34,586 nucleotides of DNA, taken from positions 1-34,586 of IMG/VR virus record IMGVR_UViG_3300027996_000097; one strand, written 5' to 3'. Source of the DNA: a virus. Each line of letters opens with the position of its first letter. The first letter of the stretch is position 1. A model generated the notes under the pieces. It ran no database searches. It saw only the letters and a program-made list of their open reading frames with translations, and was not told the DNA's origin. Shown here in pieces: positions 13,631-24,600 of the stretch. A program made the position numbers and the translations under genes.

Positions 13631-14332
13631 ATGCCAACTTTAAATGAATTTGCTTATAATATTCGTAACATTGGTAGAGCTGGAAATAGTGATGCAGATG
13701 ATGAAAACATCAAAATCAGTATGGTTAAGTTCTGGATTAATGGTTACAGAGCTAAATTAATATTTGAGTTTACTAATGCTGGTAAATTAATTGACCCTCA
13801 ATTAGTACAAGATTTAGGTGTTGTTCCTTTAGAAGAAGTTGATAAAGCTGATTCTGATTGCCCTGAATGTGTCAAATGGGGTTGTAATATTTATAAAGTA
13901 GATATTCCTAAATTAGTTGATTTACCAAACAATAGAGGTTTATTATTTGTCGGATTAATTGACAAACAAACTCCTATTGCTTTAGATTATCCAGATACTT
14001 CTAAATTTAAAAGAGCTACACGATTTGGTAATAAATTTGATCGTTCATATTTAATTGGTAATACATTATATGTTACCACTACAAATGAAAATCTTGATTT
14101 AAAGTATATTAATATTAGAGGTGTGTTTGAAGACCCAAGAGAGGCTTTCAACTATGTTGCACCTGGTTGTGATAAAAAATGTTATAGTGATGATGATCCT
14201 TATCCAATACCAATGCGTATGTATGAGCCAATTACTAAAAACATATTACAATCTGAATTAAACATGGCAATTAATGCAGTCAATGACGAGTTAAACGATG
14301 GAAGACAAAACTATCAAGAGCAAGGACAATGA
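13631..14332 (+). CDS. Probable ring/neck structural protein
   Basis: The 233-residue protein is beta-rich in the middle (ISMVKFWINGYRAKLIFEF; YLIGNTLYVTTTNENLDLKYINIRGVFEDP). Cysteine pairs C-x2-C and C-x3-C occur near residues 77-85 and 180. The C-terminus is helical and Asn/Gln-rich. The phrase IRGVFEDPREAFNY resembles the part of neck proteins in Bacteroidota phages that reports the adaptor fold, and the gene lies within the neck cluster. I call it a ring-type protein from context; the exact homologue is uncertain. Confidence 0.6.
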   Translation: MPTLNEFAYNIRNIGRAGNSDADDENIKISMVKFWINGYRAKLIFEFTNAGKLIDPQLVQDLGVVPLEEVDKADSDCPECVKWGCNIYKVDIPKLVDLPNNRGLLFVGLIDKQTPIALDYPDTSKFKRATRFGNKFDRSYLIGNTLYVTTTNENLDLKYINIRGVFEDPREAFNYVAPGCDKKCYSDDDPYPIPMRMYEPITKNILQSELNMAINAVNDELNDGRQNYQEQGQ

Positions 14333-14834
14333 TGGTGCTTTAACATTATATGGTATATATTTAAGGTCAAAGGAAGATGTAAATATAGATATATCTAAAT
14401 TAAACAAAGGTCGCACTAATGTTAAAAATATAGGTTACAGACTATATGGTGACATCATACGCTCATATTTTAGCATTGTCTTTAGACAAATCATAAAAGG
14501 ATATACCTATCCTCTGCTAAATAAATTCGGTTGGCTTAAAGTAGTAAAAACGTTGTGTACGCGTTATAATCCAAGTACATATAGTTTTAAAAAGATTGAT
14601 GGTAAAATCATTCGTAAAAAAATTGAATTAAATGTCAATAAAACGGATGGTTTTTTTTATTTTGTATTTTGGGATTGTCCAAAAAAATATAGACATTATA
14701 GATTAAAGGTTTCTCCAAAATGGAAAAGATTATTATTTAAAGGTGTAATAGAAGATGAAATGGATTATCCAGATTATAGTTTATTAAGATATGGTAGAAA
14801 TGCATCAAATAGTTACATACAAAAAATAAAATAA
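14298..14834 (+). CDS. Small basic conserved protein in the neck gene cluster
   Basis: The protein has 178 residues and is very basic, rich in Lys, Arg, Tyr and Phe. Motif-like parts are NIGYRLYGDIIRSYF (about residues 50-65), IIKGYTYPLLNKFGWLKVVK and FFYFVFWDCPKKYRHYRLK. It overlaps the end of the previous gene by 35 nt in another frame, and no in-frame ATG avoids this. Proteins with the Y-G-x-I-I-R, then I-x-x-G, then L-G plan are common between neck genes of Bacteroidota phages, but I do not know a demonstrated function. A nucleic-acid-binding role is possible from its charge. Confidence 0.65.
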   Translation: MEDKTIKSKDNDGALTLYGIYLRSKEDVNIDISKLNKGRTNVKNIGYRLYGDIIRSYFSIVFRQIIKGYTYPLLNKFGWLKVVKTLCTRYNPSTYSFKKIDGKIIRKKIELNVNKTDGFFYFVFWDCPKKYRHYRLKVSPKWKRLLFKGVIEDEMDYPDYSLLRYGRNASNSYIQKIK

Positions 14835-14835
14835 A

Positions 14836-16014
14836 ATGAGTAACAATAAAGTTTCAATACATACAATAATAGGTAATGTTATTGGCAATTTAGGAATTAG
14901 AAATGTTAATAATGTTATAGATGATTTTGCTCGATGGGCTGTAGATGCTGAAATGAAAATTGGAAGTGAAGGAGCTTATAGAAGATTTGAATGTGAATTA
15001 GATATAAAAGAAAGAAGAGCATGTTTACCAGATAATTTTATTACACTTATAGCTGTAAAAAAAGGAGCTAATATTTTAGATATGTCAACACAAAGTTTTA
15101 GGCTTATGAATAAAGGAGCTGAAACAGGTGTTGCTGATTCTAACAGTAATTTTGTAAGCGGCAACTATCAACCATTTGATCCAGGAGCACCTAATGTTTT
15201 ATCTACAGAATTTTTTGGAACATATATAGGTGGAGAAATAATTAATTTAACAGTATCTGCTAATAGAAATGGAACTATTTCAGTAAATACATTTTCTTAT
15301 GTTGTAGTTGGTGGAGATACTTTAAATGATATAGCTTTAGCTTTTGAATCTCAATTTATGGCTGTATCTAATTTAGGATATTCTGTTGTAGCTTCTGGAG
15401 GTGTTTTAAATTTAACTGCTAATGATAATTTAACAACAATGCAAATTACACCATTTACTGACAGTTTAGGAGGAACTATTGAGGTTAAGGTTTTGCAAAA
15501 CAGAAGATTACCTTCTTCTTGTAACATTGAACAAGGAGATAATAATACAATAAAATTTCAATCTAATAATTTATCTGAATTACAATTAAACAATTTAAAT
15601 ACTGGTAGTAGTGCATCAGGTGATAATGGAGTTAATTTTTGGGGGACAGCTGGTGCATTTACTTCATTTGCAAGTAAATTTACTATGGAAAATGGTTATT
15701 TATATTTTAATCAATTAGACGATACTAAAGTAGGAATTGCGTATTGGGGAGTAGATTTAGATGAAGAAGGGTGGCCGTTAATTAATGAATTACATGAAGA
15801 TGCAGTTACGCATTATTTAATGTATATGTATAAGGCAAGAGATTATTACGCTGGTAAATTACCTCAAAATGTATATAAAGAAATGCAAGCAAGATGGTTT
15901 TGGCTTTGTGGTCAAGCGCGTGGAGATGATGAAATGCCTGGAGAAACTGAATTAAGACAGTTATCTAATATGTGGGCTCAAGTATTACCATTACGAAATA
16001 AAAACTTCTTTTAA
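14836..16014 (+). CDS. Ring/adaptor-type structural protein with inserted GDT domain
   Basis: The 392-residue protein has two terminal parts that belong together. Residues 1-95 are helical, then beta (DFARWAVDAEMKIGSEGAYRRF), and residues 275-392 are helical (HEDAVTHYLMYMYKARDYYAG, then ARWFWLCGQARGDDE). Both resemble neck adaptor proteins of podophages. Residues about 125-220 are an inserted beta domain with VVGGDTLNDIA (GDT at 160-162) that matches the one in the gene at 12860. It overlaps the muzzle gene start by 1 nt (TAATG). Family knowledge of crAss-like virions suggests a ring protein between portal and muzzle. Confidence 0.7.
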   Translation: MSNNKVSIHTIIGNVIGNLGIRNVNNVIDDFARWAVDAEMKIGSEGAYRRFECELDIKERRACLPDNFITLIAVKKGANILDMSTQSFRLMNKGAETGVADSNSNFVSGNYQPFDPGAPNVLSTEFFGTYIGGEIINLTVSANRNGTISVNTFSYVVVGGDTLNDIALAFESQFMAVSNLGYSVVASGGVLNLTANDNLTTMQITPFTDSLGGTIEVKVLQNRRLPSSCNIEQGDNNTIKFQSNNLSELQLNNLNTGSSASGDNGVNFWGTAGAFTSFASKFTMENGYLYFNQLDDTKVGIAYWGVDLDEEGWPLINELHEDAVTHYLMYMYKARDYYAGKLPQNVYKEMQARWFWLCGQARGDDEMPGETELRQLSNMWAQVLPLRNKNFF

Positions 16015-19000
16015 TGGCTCAATCTGGCAAAAATAGAACTATGAATACCTTTCAAGATGGTATGCGTATGGATGTTGATAAATTAAATCAACCTAATTCT
16101 TCATTTAGATATGGATTAAATGGTAGGTTATTATACAATAGAGATGGAACATATGCGTGGGAAACTGAAAGAGGTAATAAATTAAGTATAAATTATAAAC
16201 CTGATAATGATAGTGGTTTAGCTGGAAGTAATTATAAACCTATAGGGTGGACAGGTAAGAGTAATTTAATAATAATTTTTTCTACAGATGAAGTTTCTGG
16301 TTATAGTGAAATCGGTTTATTAATAATAAATGAAAATGGTGTTTCTCAATACAGAACAATGTTTAATGACATTAATGACCCTAATGGTGAGTTGTTAAAT
16401 TTTAATGTTAAAAATCAAATAGAAGCACGTTTTATTTATGAAACAGATAAATTACTTAGGGCTTATTGGGTAGATGGTGTTAAAAATAATAGTAATCAAC
16501 CACGATCATATACTTTTTCTTATGATAATACATTACCTGAAAATGATTTAAATGCTTATACACCTTTATCTAATTCTACTCACGACATTAATTTACAGAG
16601 TAGTTTTAATATGGGATTAATTAAATACAATAAAACTATTTCTGGTGGTGGTAATAAATTATCAGGTTCTTATCAATACACATATAGGTTAGTTACAAAT
16701 GTAGGATATAGAACTCCTTGGAAACCATTAACTAATCCAGTTATTTTAACAACAGATCAAGTTACAGCTTCTAATCCTTGGGAATATGAAATGGAAGGAA
16801 GTGGAATTGATACTGGTAAAGCTATTGAAATAGAAATTAAAGGAATTGACCAAAGATATGATGAAATAGAGGTTTGTTATGTTTATTTAGAAACTGATTC
16901 AATACCTACACAAGCTGCAATATTTGAAATTACTCCTATAGATGGTACTACAATGACATTTGTAGATAGTACAATGGATGGAGAACCTATTTTAATAGAT
17001 GAGTTGCCAGTTTTTTTTCAAGGTATTAGAGCTGCAAAAACAATTAATATAAAAGATGAAAGTCTTTATTTAGGAAATACTATTGAATCTTCATTTGAAT
17101 TAAATGATTTAGAAGCTATTTTAGAAAATATAACTGTTACTCCTTATTTTAAAAATATTAGATCAGATGAATGGTCTATTGCATCATTTGAAGATGGAAG
17201 AGATGTAATTGGTGTAGGTTCAAAACCACCAATACATAGACAAAGTGTAGTTGCAAATAGTACTTCTACAATGATGTTGCACGACCAACCAGGAGGTAAT
17301 GAAGATTATAGTGTAATTGATGAATATTCTAATTATAAAGGAACTCAAATTTCACATTTAAATAAAGGATATTTTAGAGGAGAAACATATCGTTATGGTA
17401 TTGTATTTTTTGATTTATTAGGTTATCAAAGTTTTGTATATCATTTATTTGATTTAGAAACACCAGAGCAATATAGTAATACTTATAATGCAACAAGATT
17501 AAAATCTGATGGATCTACAGTAGCTGTTCCAGTAGTTACTTTAGCAGAAAGAGCTTGGACAACATGTAATTTTGGAGATTATTTTGATGATGATGCTATT
17601 AATGGTTTAAGTGGTAGTGATACAGCTGTATCTTATTTAAGAATAATGGGAATCAAAGTAGGTGGTATTGATATATCTACAGTTAAAAGTCAAATTAGTG
17701 GCTTTATGATTGTAAGGGCAAAATGCGAACCTCAAATATTAATGCAAGGATTAGTTATGCCTTGTGTGAAAGAAAATGATACTACAAGACCAGCTCCTTA
17801 TGGTCATGATAGGTGGTATGATATAACTAACGGTGCTAATCCTTCTACTATTACTAATGTAGGAGATATGCAATTAAACGCAGCTGTTAGTATAGTTACT
17901 GGAAGTGAATATGAATTAAGACCAAATACTTCTGTTTTTTATCCTACTGATTTAGATTTTGGATATGGACAATTACCAAATGTACAAACAGCTGATAGAA
18001 TAAAATTAGTAAGTACTTGTTATCAAGTAGGGCATGATTGTGTTGGAGATGAAGATGATGGTTCAGGGTGTTGGGATTATTTAAATCAATATTTTACTTG
18101 GGAAGATGATAGTGGTTGTTGTGCTGATAGAGGTAGAGAAGGTGTAAGAAAATTATATAGAACAAAAAATGATTCTCAAGGTTATGCAGATTTACCAGCA
18201 ACAATAAACGATCCATATCCAGCCCATGGAGTTGAAGCAAATGTAAGTTTTTTAATTAATATGGGATTAGGAGATTCTGTTGATAATTATGAACCAGGAT
18301 TAGATTTAGATAATACTACTGAATTTGATAATGGTTTTCACATGGGTTATGAAAAATTTAAACAACATAAAGCATGGGGGAAAGGAAATTCTGTATTTAT
18401 TAAACATGGTGATTTTACACCATTTGATGGTAGTGGGGTTGCTAAACCTTGGAATCCATTTTTTCAAAATCCTACTTTAGATTTAGCGTCTGATACATAT
18501 ATGGGTAGTTGGATAATGAATTATTTAAGACCAAATAATAATCCTTATGGTGGAGTATCAAGATCATCTTTAGAACGAACTGTATTTTTTAGTGTAGGAC
18601 ATTTTCAACCTGTTAATAATCCAACATTTGATGCTCAGGGAATGCCAGCAACAGATATATTCAATGGTATAGAAATTTGGGGTGGTGATTGTATATTAGA
18701 TTATATGGGGTTTGCAAGATTATATCCAAGAATGAGAGATCCTTTTAATTGGAATAATACACCTTTTGAATATGGTATTGGAGAGCTTTACCCATTAGAA
18801 AGTAGAGTACATCATCCATTAAGAAATGCTCCATCTCAACAAGAACCAATATTTAGTAATGTAGGTTTAAGACCACAAAAAGAATTACAAGTAGGTGGAA
18901 CAGAATGGCCAGATGGAATTTATTATGCAGCTGAATCTGAATTAAGAGAAGAGTTTGATATTAATTCAGTATTATTTTATGAAGAAACAGTAATGCTGTA

Positions 19001-20429
19001 TGCTCCAAAACCATTAAGATTTAATGCTGTAGATCATTTTCCTGTAAGATGGAGGTATACACCAAGTAAATTTTATGGAGATGAAATAGATAGTTGGAGA
19101 ATATTTCAAGTAAATGATTTTGATGATTTAAATGGTGAGTATGGAGAAATAACAAGTAGTATATTTATTTTCAATCAAATATATTCATTTCAAGAAAGTG
19201 CATTTGGTAGATTAAGAGCTTCTGACAGAGCTTTAATTGAATCTGCTAATCAAGGCTCACTTACAACTGGAATAGGTGAAAAATTAGATGGTATTGATTA
19301 TATTAATACTGAATTTGGAAATCAACATCAATGGAGTTTATTTAGTTCTGGAAAAGCTGCATACTGGATTGAAGTAAATCAAAGAAAAATTTGTCGTTTT
19401 GCTCAAGATGGATATATATCTTTAAGTGATGTTAGAGGTTTACATCAATGGTCAGAAAATGAATTAAGAAATTTTGAAAATCAAGATACTCCTGTTGATG
19501 GTTTTGGAATTAGTGGAGTATTCGATTATCAAAATAATGTTGCAATTTGGTCATTTATAAGAGATAAAAAATTAAAAATTAGTGATGTAAATAGTCTTTA
19601 TGTAGTTTCAACTGAAACAAGAGTTAATAATTATGTATATACTATTATAAATAATTTAGATTTAGTAGAAATTAATCCTTCAAGTGCTATAGTAGATGTA
19701 ATAATTCCAAAAAATACTTCTATTAATGGTAATAATTATTTATTTGTTTTTTATATAACTAATATATCTATTGGAGGTGTTTTACAAGTTAAACAAATAG
19801 ATGGGGCTGCATTTACAGGAATTGTAAATATTAATCCAGCGGAAACTTTTAAGTTTTATAGAAATGATATAAATGATAATTGGTCAACTGTATTGGTTAA
19901 TAAAGCAGAAATAACAGAAAAATATTATTCAACATTATCATTTAATGAAATATCAAACGCATTTGTTGGGTTTCATTCTTATAGTGCTAATATTTTTATA
20001 ACAGCTAAGAATTTTACATTAGCATATTCTGAAAATCATACTAATGATTTATGGGCTTTAAATATTGGAAGAGTAACAGAATATTACAATCAAAAATATA
20101 ATTCTATACTTGAACCAATTGTAGCAGACCAAGCAATGTATGCAAAAGTTTTTGATACGTTTAAAGGAAACGCTAACTTTAACCTTGTAAATACTTTAGA
20201 AGAAATACATATGATTACAGATACAACATATAATTTGTTATCATTAACTGCAGATACAAGAAAGGCTTTTAAAGAAAATGTATTAAGATTACCATTAAGA
20301 ACAACAGATCAATTATATAGAACAAGAGGAAAACAATTAACTGAAATATTAATAATTAATAATATTGATTTAAAGTTAACTCAAATATCAAGTATAACTA
20401 CTGATTTTAGAATTTCAAATAGAATATAA
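16014..20429 (+). CDS. Muzzle / tail stabilisation protein
   Basis: The 1471-residue protein lacks a signal peptide or membrane segment. It is mostly predicted beta structure with many Gly, Asn, Asp and Tyr. The N-terminus (NTFQDGMRMDVDKLNQPNSS) is characteristic of the large muzzle or tail-stabilisation proteins of crAss-like phages, which relate in role to P22 gp10. A cysteine cluster at about residues 669-704 (C669 onward, GSGCW, GCC) may bind metal or be disulfide-linked. The protein would form the tail nozzle beneath the ring proteins and carry fibres. Order, size and N-terminal features agree. Confidence 0.85.
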   Translation: MAQSGKNRTMNTFQDGMRMDVDKLNQPNSSFRYGLNGRLLYNRDGTYAWETERGNKLSINYKPDNDSGLAGSNYKPIGWTGKSNLIIIFSTDEVSGYSEIGLLIINENGVSQYRTMFNDINDPNGELLNFNVKNQIEARFIYETDKLLRAYWVDGVKNNSNQPRSYTFSYDNTLPENDLNAYTPLSNSTHDINLQSSFNMGLIKYNKTISGGGNKLSGSYQYTYRLVTNVGYRTPWKPLTNPVILTTDQVTASNPWEYEMEGSGIDTGKAIEIEIKGIDQRYDEIEVCYVYLETDSIPTQAAIFEITPIDGTTMTFVDSTMDGEPILIDELPVFFQGIRAAKTINIKDESLYLGNTIESSFELNDLEAILENITVTPYFKNIRSDEWSIASFEDGRDVIGVGSKPPIHRQSVVANSTSTMMLHDQPGGNEDYSVIDEYSNYKGTQISHLNKGYFRGETYRYGIVFFDLLGYQSFVYHLFDLETPEQYSNTYNATRLKSDGSTVAVPVVTLAERAWTTCNFGDYFDDDAINGLSGSDTAVSYLRIMGIKVGGIDISTVKSQISGFMIVRAKCEPQILMQGLVMPCVKENDTTRPAPYGHDRWYDITNGANPSTITNVGDMQLNAAVSIVTGSEYELRPNTSVFYPTDLDFGYGQLPNVQTADRIKLVSTCYQVGHDCVGDEDDGSGCWDYLNQYFTWEDDSGCCADRGREGVRKLYRTKNDSQGYADLPATINDPYPAHGVEANVSFLINMGLGDSVDNYEPGLDLDNTTEFDNGFHMGYEKFKQHKAWGKGNSVFIKHGDFTPFDGSGVAKPWNPFFQNPTLDLASDTYMGSWIMNYLRPNNNPYGGVSRSSLERTVFFSVGHFQPVNNPTFDAQGMPATDIFNGIEIWGGDCILDYMGFARLYPRMRDPFNWNNTPFEYGIGELYPLESRVHHPLRNAPSQQEPIFSNVGLRPQKELQVGGTEWPDGIYYAAESELREEFDINSVLFYEETVMLYAPKPLRFNAVDHFPVRWRYTPSKFYGDEIDSWRIFQVNDFDDLNGEYGEITSSIFIFNQIYSFQESAFGRLRASDRALIESANQGSLTTGIGEKLDGIDYINTEFGNQHQWSLFSSGKAAYWIEVNQRKICRFAQDGYISLSDVRGLHQWSENELRNFENQDTPVDGFGISGVFDYQNNVAIWSFIRDKKLKISDVNSLYVVSTETRVNNYVYTIINNLDLVEINPSSAIVDVIIPKNTSINGNNYLFVFYITNISIGGVLQVKQIDGAAFTGIVNINPAETFKFYRNDINDNWSTVLVNKAEITEKYYSTLSFNEISNAFVGFHSYSANIFITAKNFTLAYSENHTNDLWALNIGRVTEYYNQKYNSILEPIVADQAMYAKVFDTFKGNANFNLVNTLEEIHMITDTTYNLLSLTADTRKAFKENVLRLPLRTTDQLYRTRGKQLTEILIINNIDLKLTQISSITTDFRISNRI

Positions 20430-20430
20430 T

Positions 20431-21666
20431 ATGGCATTATTTACAGACAAAAAAGAATTATCAAGACAAGCAGAGTATGTTCCAATGGAAACCGCTACAG
20501 GTTTAAGAAAAGTTGGATTATCTGCATTAGGATATAAAGCAGATGGTAGTTTAAATACTATTGGCAAAATACAAGAATATAACCCACAACCTTTCCATGG
20601 TTTAAGAAATTTAGGGGCACAAGCATTTGCAAAAAAAGGTTCTGATTATTCTAAAGTTATAAAAGAAGGAAGTGGAGATGCATGGACTCAAGATTTAAAT
20701 TCTGTAGATTTTGCTTGGCAAGCTTTTAAAATATATTTAGCTGCAGGTGGTAGTGTCGGTGGTGGTGGTTCAGCTGCACCTGCTGGTGCAACTTCTACTC
20801 CAACTACAGGGGCTGCTGTTACAAGTGGTGCAAGTTCTGCGCCTGCCGGAGCTGGTACTGCTGTTCAAGGTCTTGATACATCAACAAGTGCTTTTAGTGG
20901 AATGGGTAGTGGAACTGAAATAGCTTCTGGTCTTGGTACTGATATGACTACTACTGCTGCTGCTTCAGCTATACCAACATATGATGTTGCTTCATGGACA
21001 ACTGGAACTGCTATGGATGGAGCTGGTAATATAGTTGATAAAAATATATTAGATGAAATTAATTCTGGAACATATGATGAAATTTATGATACAGAAGAAA
21101 CTAATATGATGGATAGATTTTTAGAATATATGGGTCAAGAAGATGATGGTAAAACGTCAGGCATTACTCCAGGTGGAGAAGAATATGATATTATTTCTCC
21201 TGATGTAATGGGAAGAAAAGGTAGTGGTACAGGTGAAGGAACTGGTGTAGATTTAGATAGCAAAAGACCGGGAAGTACGTTTGTAGATAAATTAGATCCT
21301 AATCAAAAACAAATGTTAAATAAAAATCTTGACCAAGCTAAAAAAGAAATGTCTAAAAAAGACAAAAAAAATGCAGACGCAGATTATGCAAATTGGAAAG
21401 CAGCTGCTGAACAACAAGGGTTAAAAGTAATAGGAACAGACGCTGTTGATAATACAGGTCAAGTTCAAGCAACTTTTAATGCACCAGATGATTCGGCAGA
21501 AAATAAAAAACGTTCTGGAGATGCTCTTAAAAATATAGCAATGGGGGGTATAGTTTCTTCTGGAGCTAATTTAATTAATACAGCAACATCAAACATTAAT
21601 GATGCTGAAGATAGAGTAAAAGAATATCAAAATCAAGCATCAATGACAACAAGTTATTTATTATAA
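20431..21666 (+). CDS. Gly/Ala/Ser/Thr-rich cargo-type protein
   Basis: The protein has 411 residues. Residues 1-100 look folded. Residues about 103-185 are a low-complexity Gly/Ala/Ser/Thr-rich segment (starting AAGGSVGGGGSAAPAGATS). Residues 265-330 are charged and helical with Lys-rich stretches. The end contains a mildly hydrophobic segment (NIAMGGIVSSGANLI). It lies 1 nt after the muzzle gene, where Crassvirales encode proteins packed inside the virion and ejected. Cargo function is inferred from position. The flexible repeat-like region could help it unfold during ejection. Confidence 0.55.
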   Translation: MALFTDKKELSRQAEYVPMETATGLRKVGLSALGYKADGSLNTIGKIQEYNPQPFHGLRNLGAQAFAKKGSDYSKVIKEGSGDAWTQDLNSVDFAWQAFKIYLAAGGSVGGGGSAAPAGATSTPTTGAAVTSGASSAPAGAGTAVQGLDTSTSAFSGMGSGTEIASGLGTDMTTTAAASAIPTYDVASWTTGTAMDGAGNIVDKNILDEINSGTYDEIYDTEETNMMDRFLEYMGQEDDGKTSGITPGGEEYDIISPDVMGRKGSGTGEGTGVDLDSKRPGSTFVDKLDPNQKQMLNKNLDQAKKEMSKKDKKNADADYANWKAAAEQQGLKVIGTDAVDNTGQVQATFNAPDDSAENKKRSGDALKNIAMGGIVSSGANLINTATSNINDAEDRVKEYQNQASMTTSYLL

Positions 21667-21668
21667 TT

Positions 21669-24600
21669 ATGGCAGAAAAAAGTAACAATCCTACTTGGAC
21701 AAAAGCAGACCAAAAGAAATATGACAAGTATATAAAATATGATTTCATGTTGGGATGGGACGATGAGTGGAATAAAATAAAAGCTAAAAAACAAACGTAT
21801 GATCAATTTGTTGCAAAACAAAGTAAGCTTGATAATTTTTCATATAATCTTTCTGAGAATATTGAAACTGAATTTGTACAACCTCAAGCCTTTATAGAAA
21901 AAAATCCAGATGGTACGTCAACATATTATACTAAAGCTCCAGAATCAGCATTAGAACCTAATAAAGAAGGTAATTTTAAATATGATGCATGGAATCAAGA
22001 AGGAGCAAAAAACATTGGATATTATCAAGCACCTTTTGTTTTACCAAAAAATTCTGAATTAATAAATTTAAGTGGTATTCAATATATAATATCTCCAGAC
22101 AGAACAAATAATTTACCAACATTAAATAGAGTTGAAGAAAATTCAGCAGTAGCTGAAGCTTGGACAAGTGCACAAGAACCATTTAGTTTAGCAAATAAAG
22201 CTGGTACAAGAAATTTAACAGATGCATATTCTGATGAAAATATTTCAACTGCATTATTGAATGAAGCAAAATATTATGCTAATACTCAAGGTGTTGACAT
22301 GGAAAATGGAAATTGGAATCAAGAACAGTATAATAATATAAATAAATTTAAAAAATTAGCTGACTCTTACTCTTTAAATATGTCTGAAGCTGGAGAAGAA
22401 AAATATAAAGACGCTCAATATAGTTTTCAAAAAAACATAATGAGTCCTTATTATATTAGACAATTAGAAGATACTAAAGAGTGGCAAATTGATCAAGCTG
22501 AAATTGCAGATGCAGCATTAACAAAAGCTATTGCAAGTGGTGCTGATGAACAAACTATAAACAGATTAGCAATTGCTAAAGAACAAAAAGATAAAGATTT
22601 AAAAGCAAGAACTGCAGCTTCAAATGAAGCTATAAGTCAAATTAGAGATGCGTTAGCTCCAGAAAAGAGAACTCCAAAAACTTATGGAGTGTTTGATGAT
22701 TTTTTTGCATCTGTAGATAATGCATTATCTCCTGGTGCAATAGGTAATATGTACTCTATTGACCAAGAAGGAAATGAACTTATTGGAACATCTACAGAAG
22801 AAAAACAAAATTTATTAAATCTTTTTGATGAAAATCTTCTTCCAGCTTTTCAAGCTGTTAGTGAAAGAAATCAAAGTTTAAATAATACTAATGTTGTAAC
22901 TAAAGATAATGTACCTACAGACCAAACTGATTATACTAATAATCAATTAGGTAATGGAACTGGTACAGGTACAAATCAAAAACAACGTATTGGTGAAGGT
23001 GGTGGATATAGTAGAAGTGGTTATGGATATAGTCCTAAAACTAATCAAAAAGATTTTGTACCTACTACTGAATTTATTAATGATTTAGGGAATACAGCAG
23101 CAAAAGGTCCTGATGGTACTGTTGTTATGAACGAAAGAACAATGAAAGATATTCAAAGAGATATAGCAGATATAGATTCATCATTAGGAAAAATAAATCA
23201 ACCAATAGAGGAAATAGGAGAATATGCTCCAGATTTAGAACCTGGCTCAAATATTGGTGGTTTTATTGGAGATGCTGGTAGAGCTTTAATAGGAATAAGG
23301 GGTGCTATGGAAGAAGTTCCAGAATATCAAACAGGAGAAATGTATAATCTTGCTATGGATGAAATGACAGCTCGTAGAGATTTAGGTATGAGTGATGAAG
23401 AAATTGCATTTTCAAGAAATTTAGCAGAAAGAGGTTATGGATATGATGTAAAAAATGTAAGAAGATTAGCTGGTGGAAGTTCTGGTGTTGCATTGGGTAA
23501 CTTAGGAAGAGCGCAAGGACAATTGTATGATCAATATGCTAATATAGCTGCTGCAGACCAAAGAGTTAGAAGAGATAATAGAGGGCAATTTTATAGGGGG
23601 GCTATGGCAGATGAAAACATTAATAGACAAAAATTTCAAGATGAATTTCAACAAGCTGTTATGAATAAACAATCTGGAGCTATGTTAGTTAATGATGCAT
23701 TAAGTAATATGGATGAAAGAATGCAATTTAATAAAGCATATGGAAAAGGTTCTCCTTATTATGAAATGATGAAATCTACATGGGAAAGTTCAGAACAAGA
23801 AAAAATTAATAAATCTGAAGCATTAAAAAATACAAAACAAGTTTATGTTGATAAATTAAATAAACGAAAAGAAGATTATCAATCAGAATTAGATGAAATG
23901 CAAACTTTAGGTACTGGAAATCAAGTTGTTTTACCTAATCCTAAAGATTATACTCCACCAACAATTGCAGAACAAACATTACTAACTGTACCTGATAATG
24001 TTAATTTTCAAACTGATGAAAATACTCGTGGAGATGCTACAGAAATTGCAGAATATCAAAGAAGAGTAGATGCTGGAGAAAAATCATGGGATGTTTTAAA
24101 TGATCTTCGTAAAAAAAGAAATTCTGGACAAGGTATTCTTGATAATCTTAATGTAGATAATACTGAAGAAACTATAGTTGAACAAACACCTATAACTGAA
24201 GAAACTATAGTTGAACAAACACCTATAACTGGAGATACAGATAATTTGGGTGATCCTATAGCTACTGATAATAAACCTGTTGCTGGTGAAATTCCTAAAG
24301 ATTGGACTCCTTCTTTAGATCAAGTAATGGATGCTGCAGATGCAGGGATAATAGAAACAGGTATTAGTGGTACAGAAGCAACTAAAGAAGATAATAAGAA
24401 AATATACGAGTGGTTAAATAATAAAGAAGCTACTGGTGGTGCAGATGGAAAATTAGAATCGAATCAAGTAATAAATAAAAAAGGATATGAAACTACCGAA
24501 CTTACTGATCCAGTTACAGGTGAAAAGCTTATATATGATTATGACAAAAGAGATTATGTTCCTAATGGAACTATAGATGAAAGTATACCAAAATATAGTA

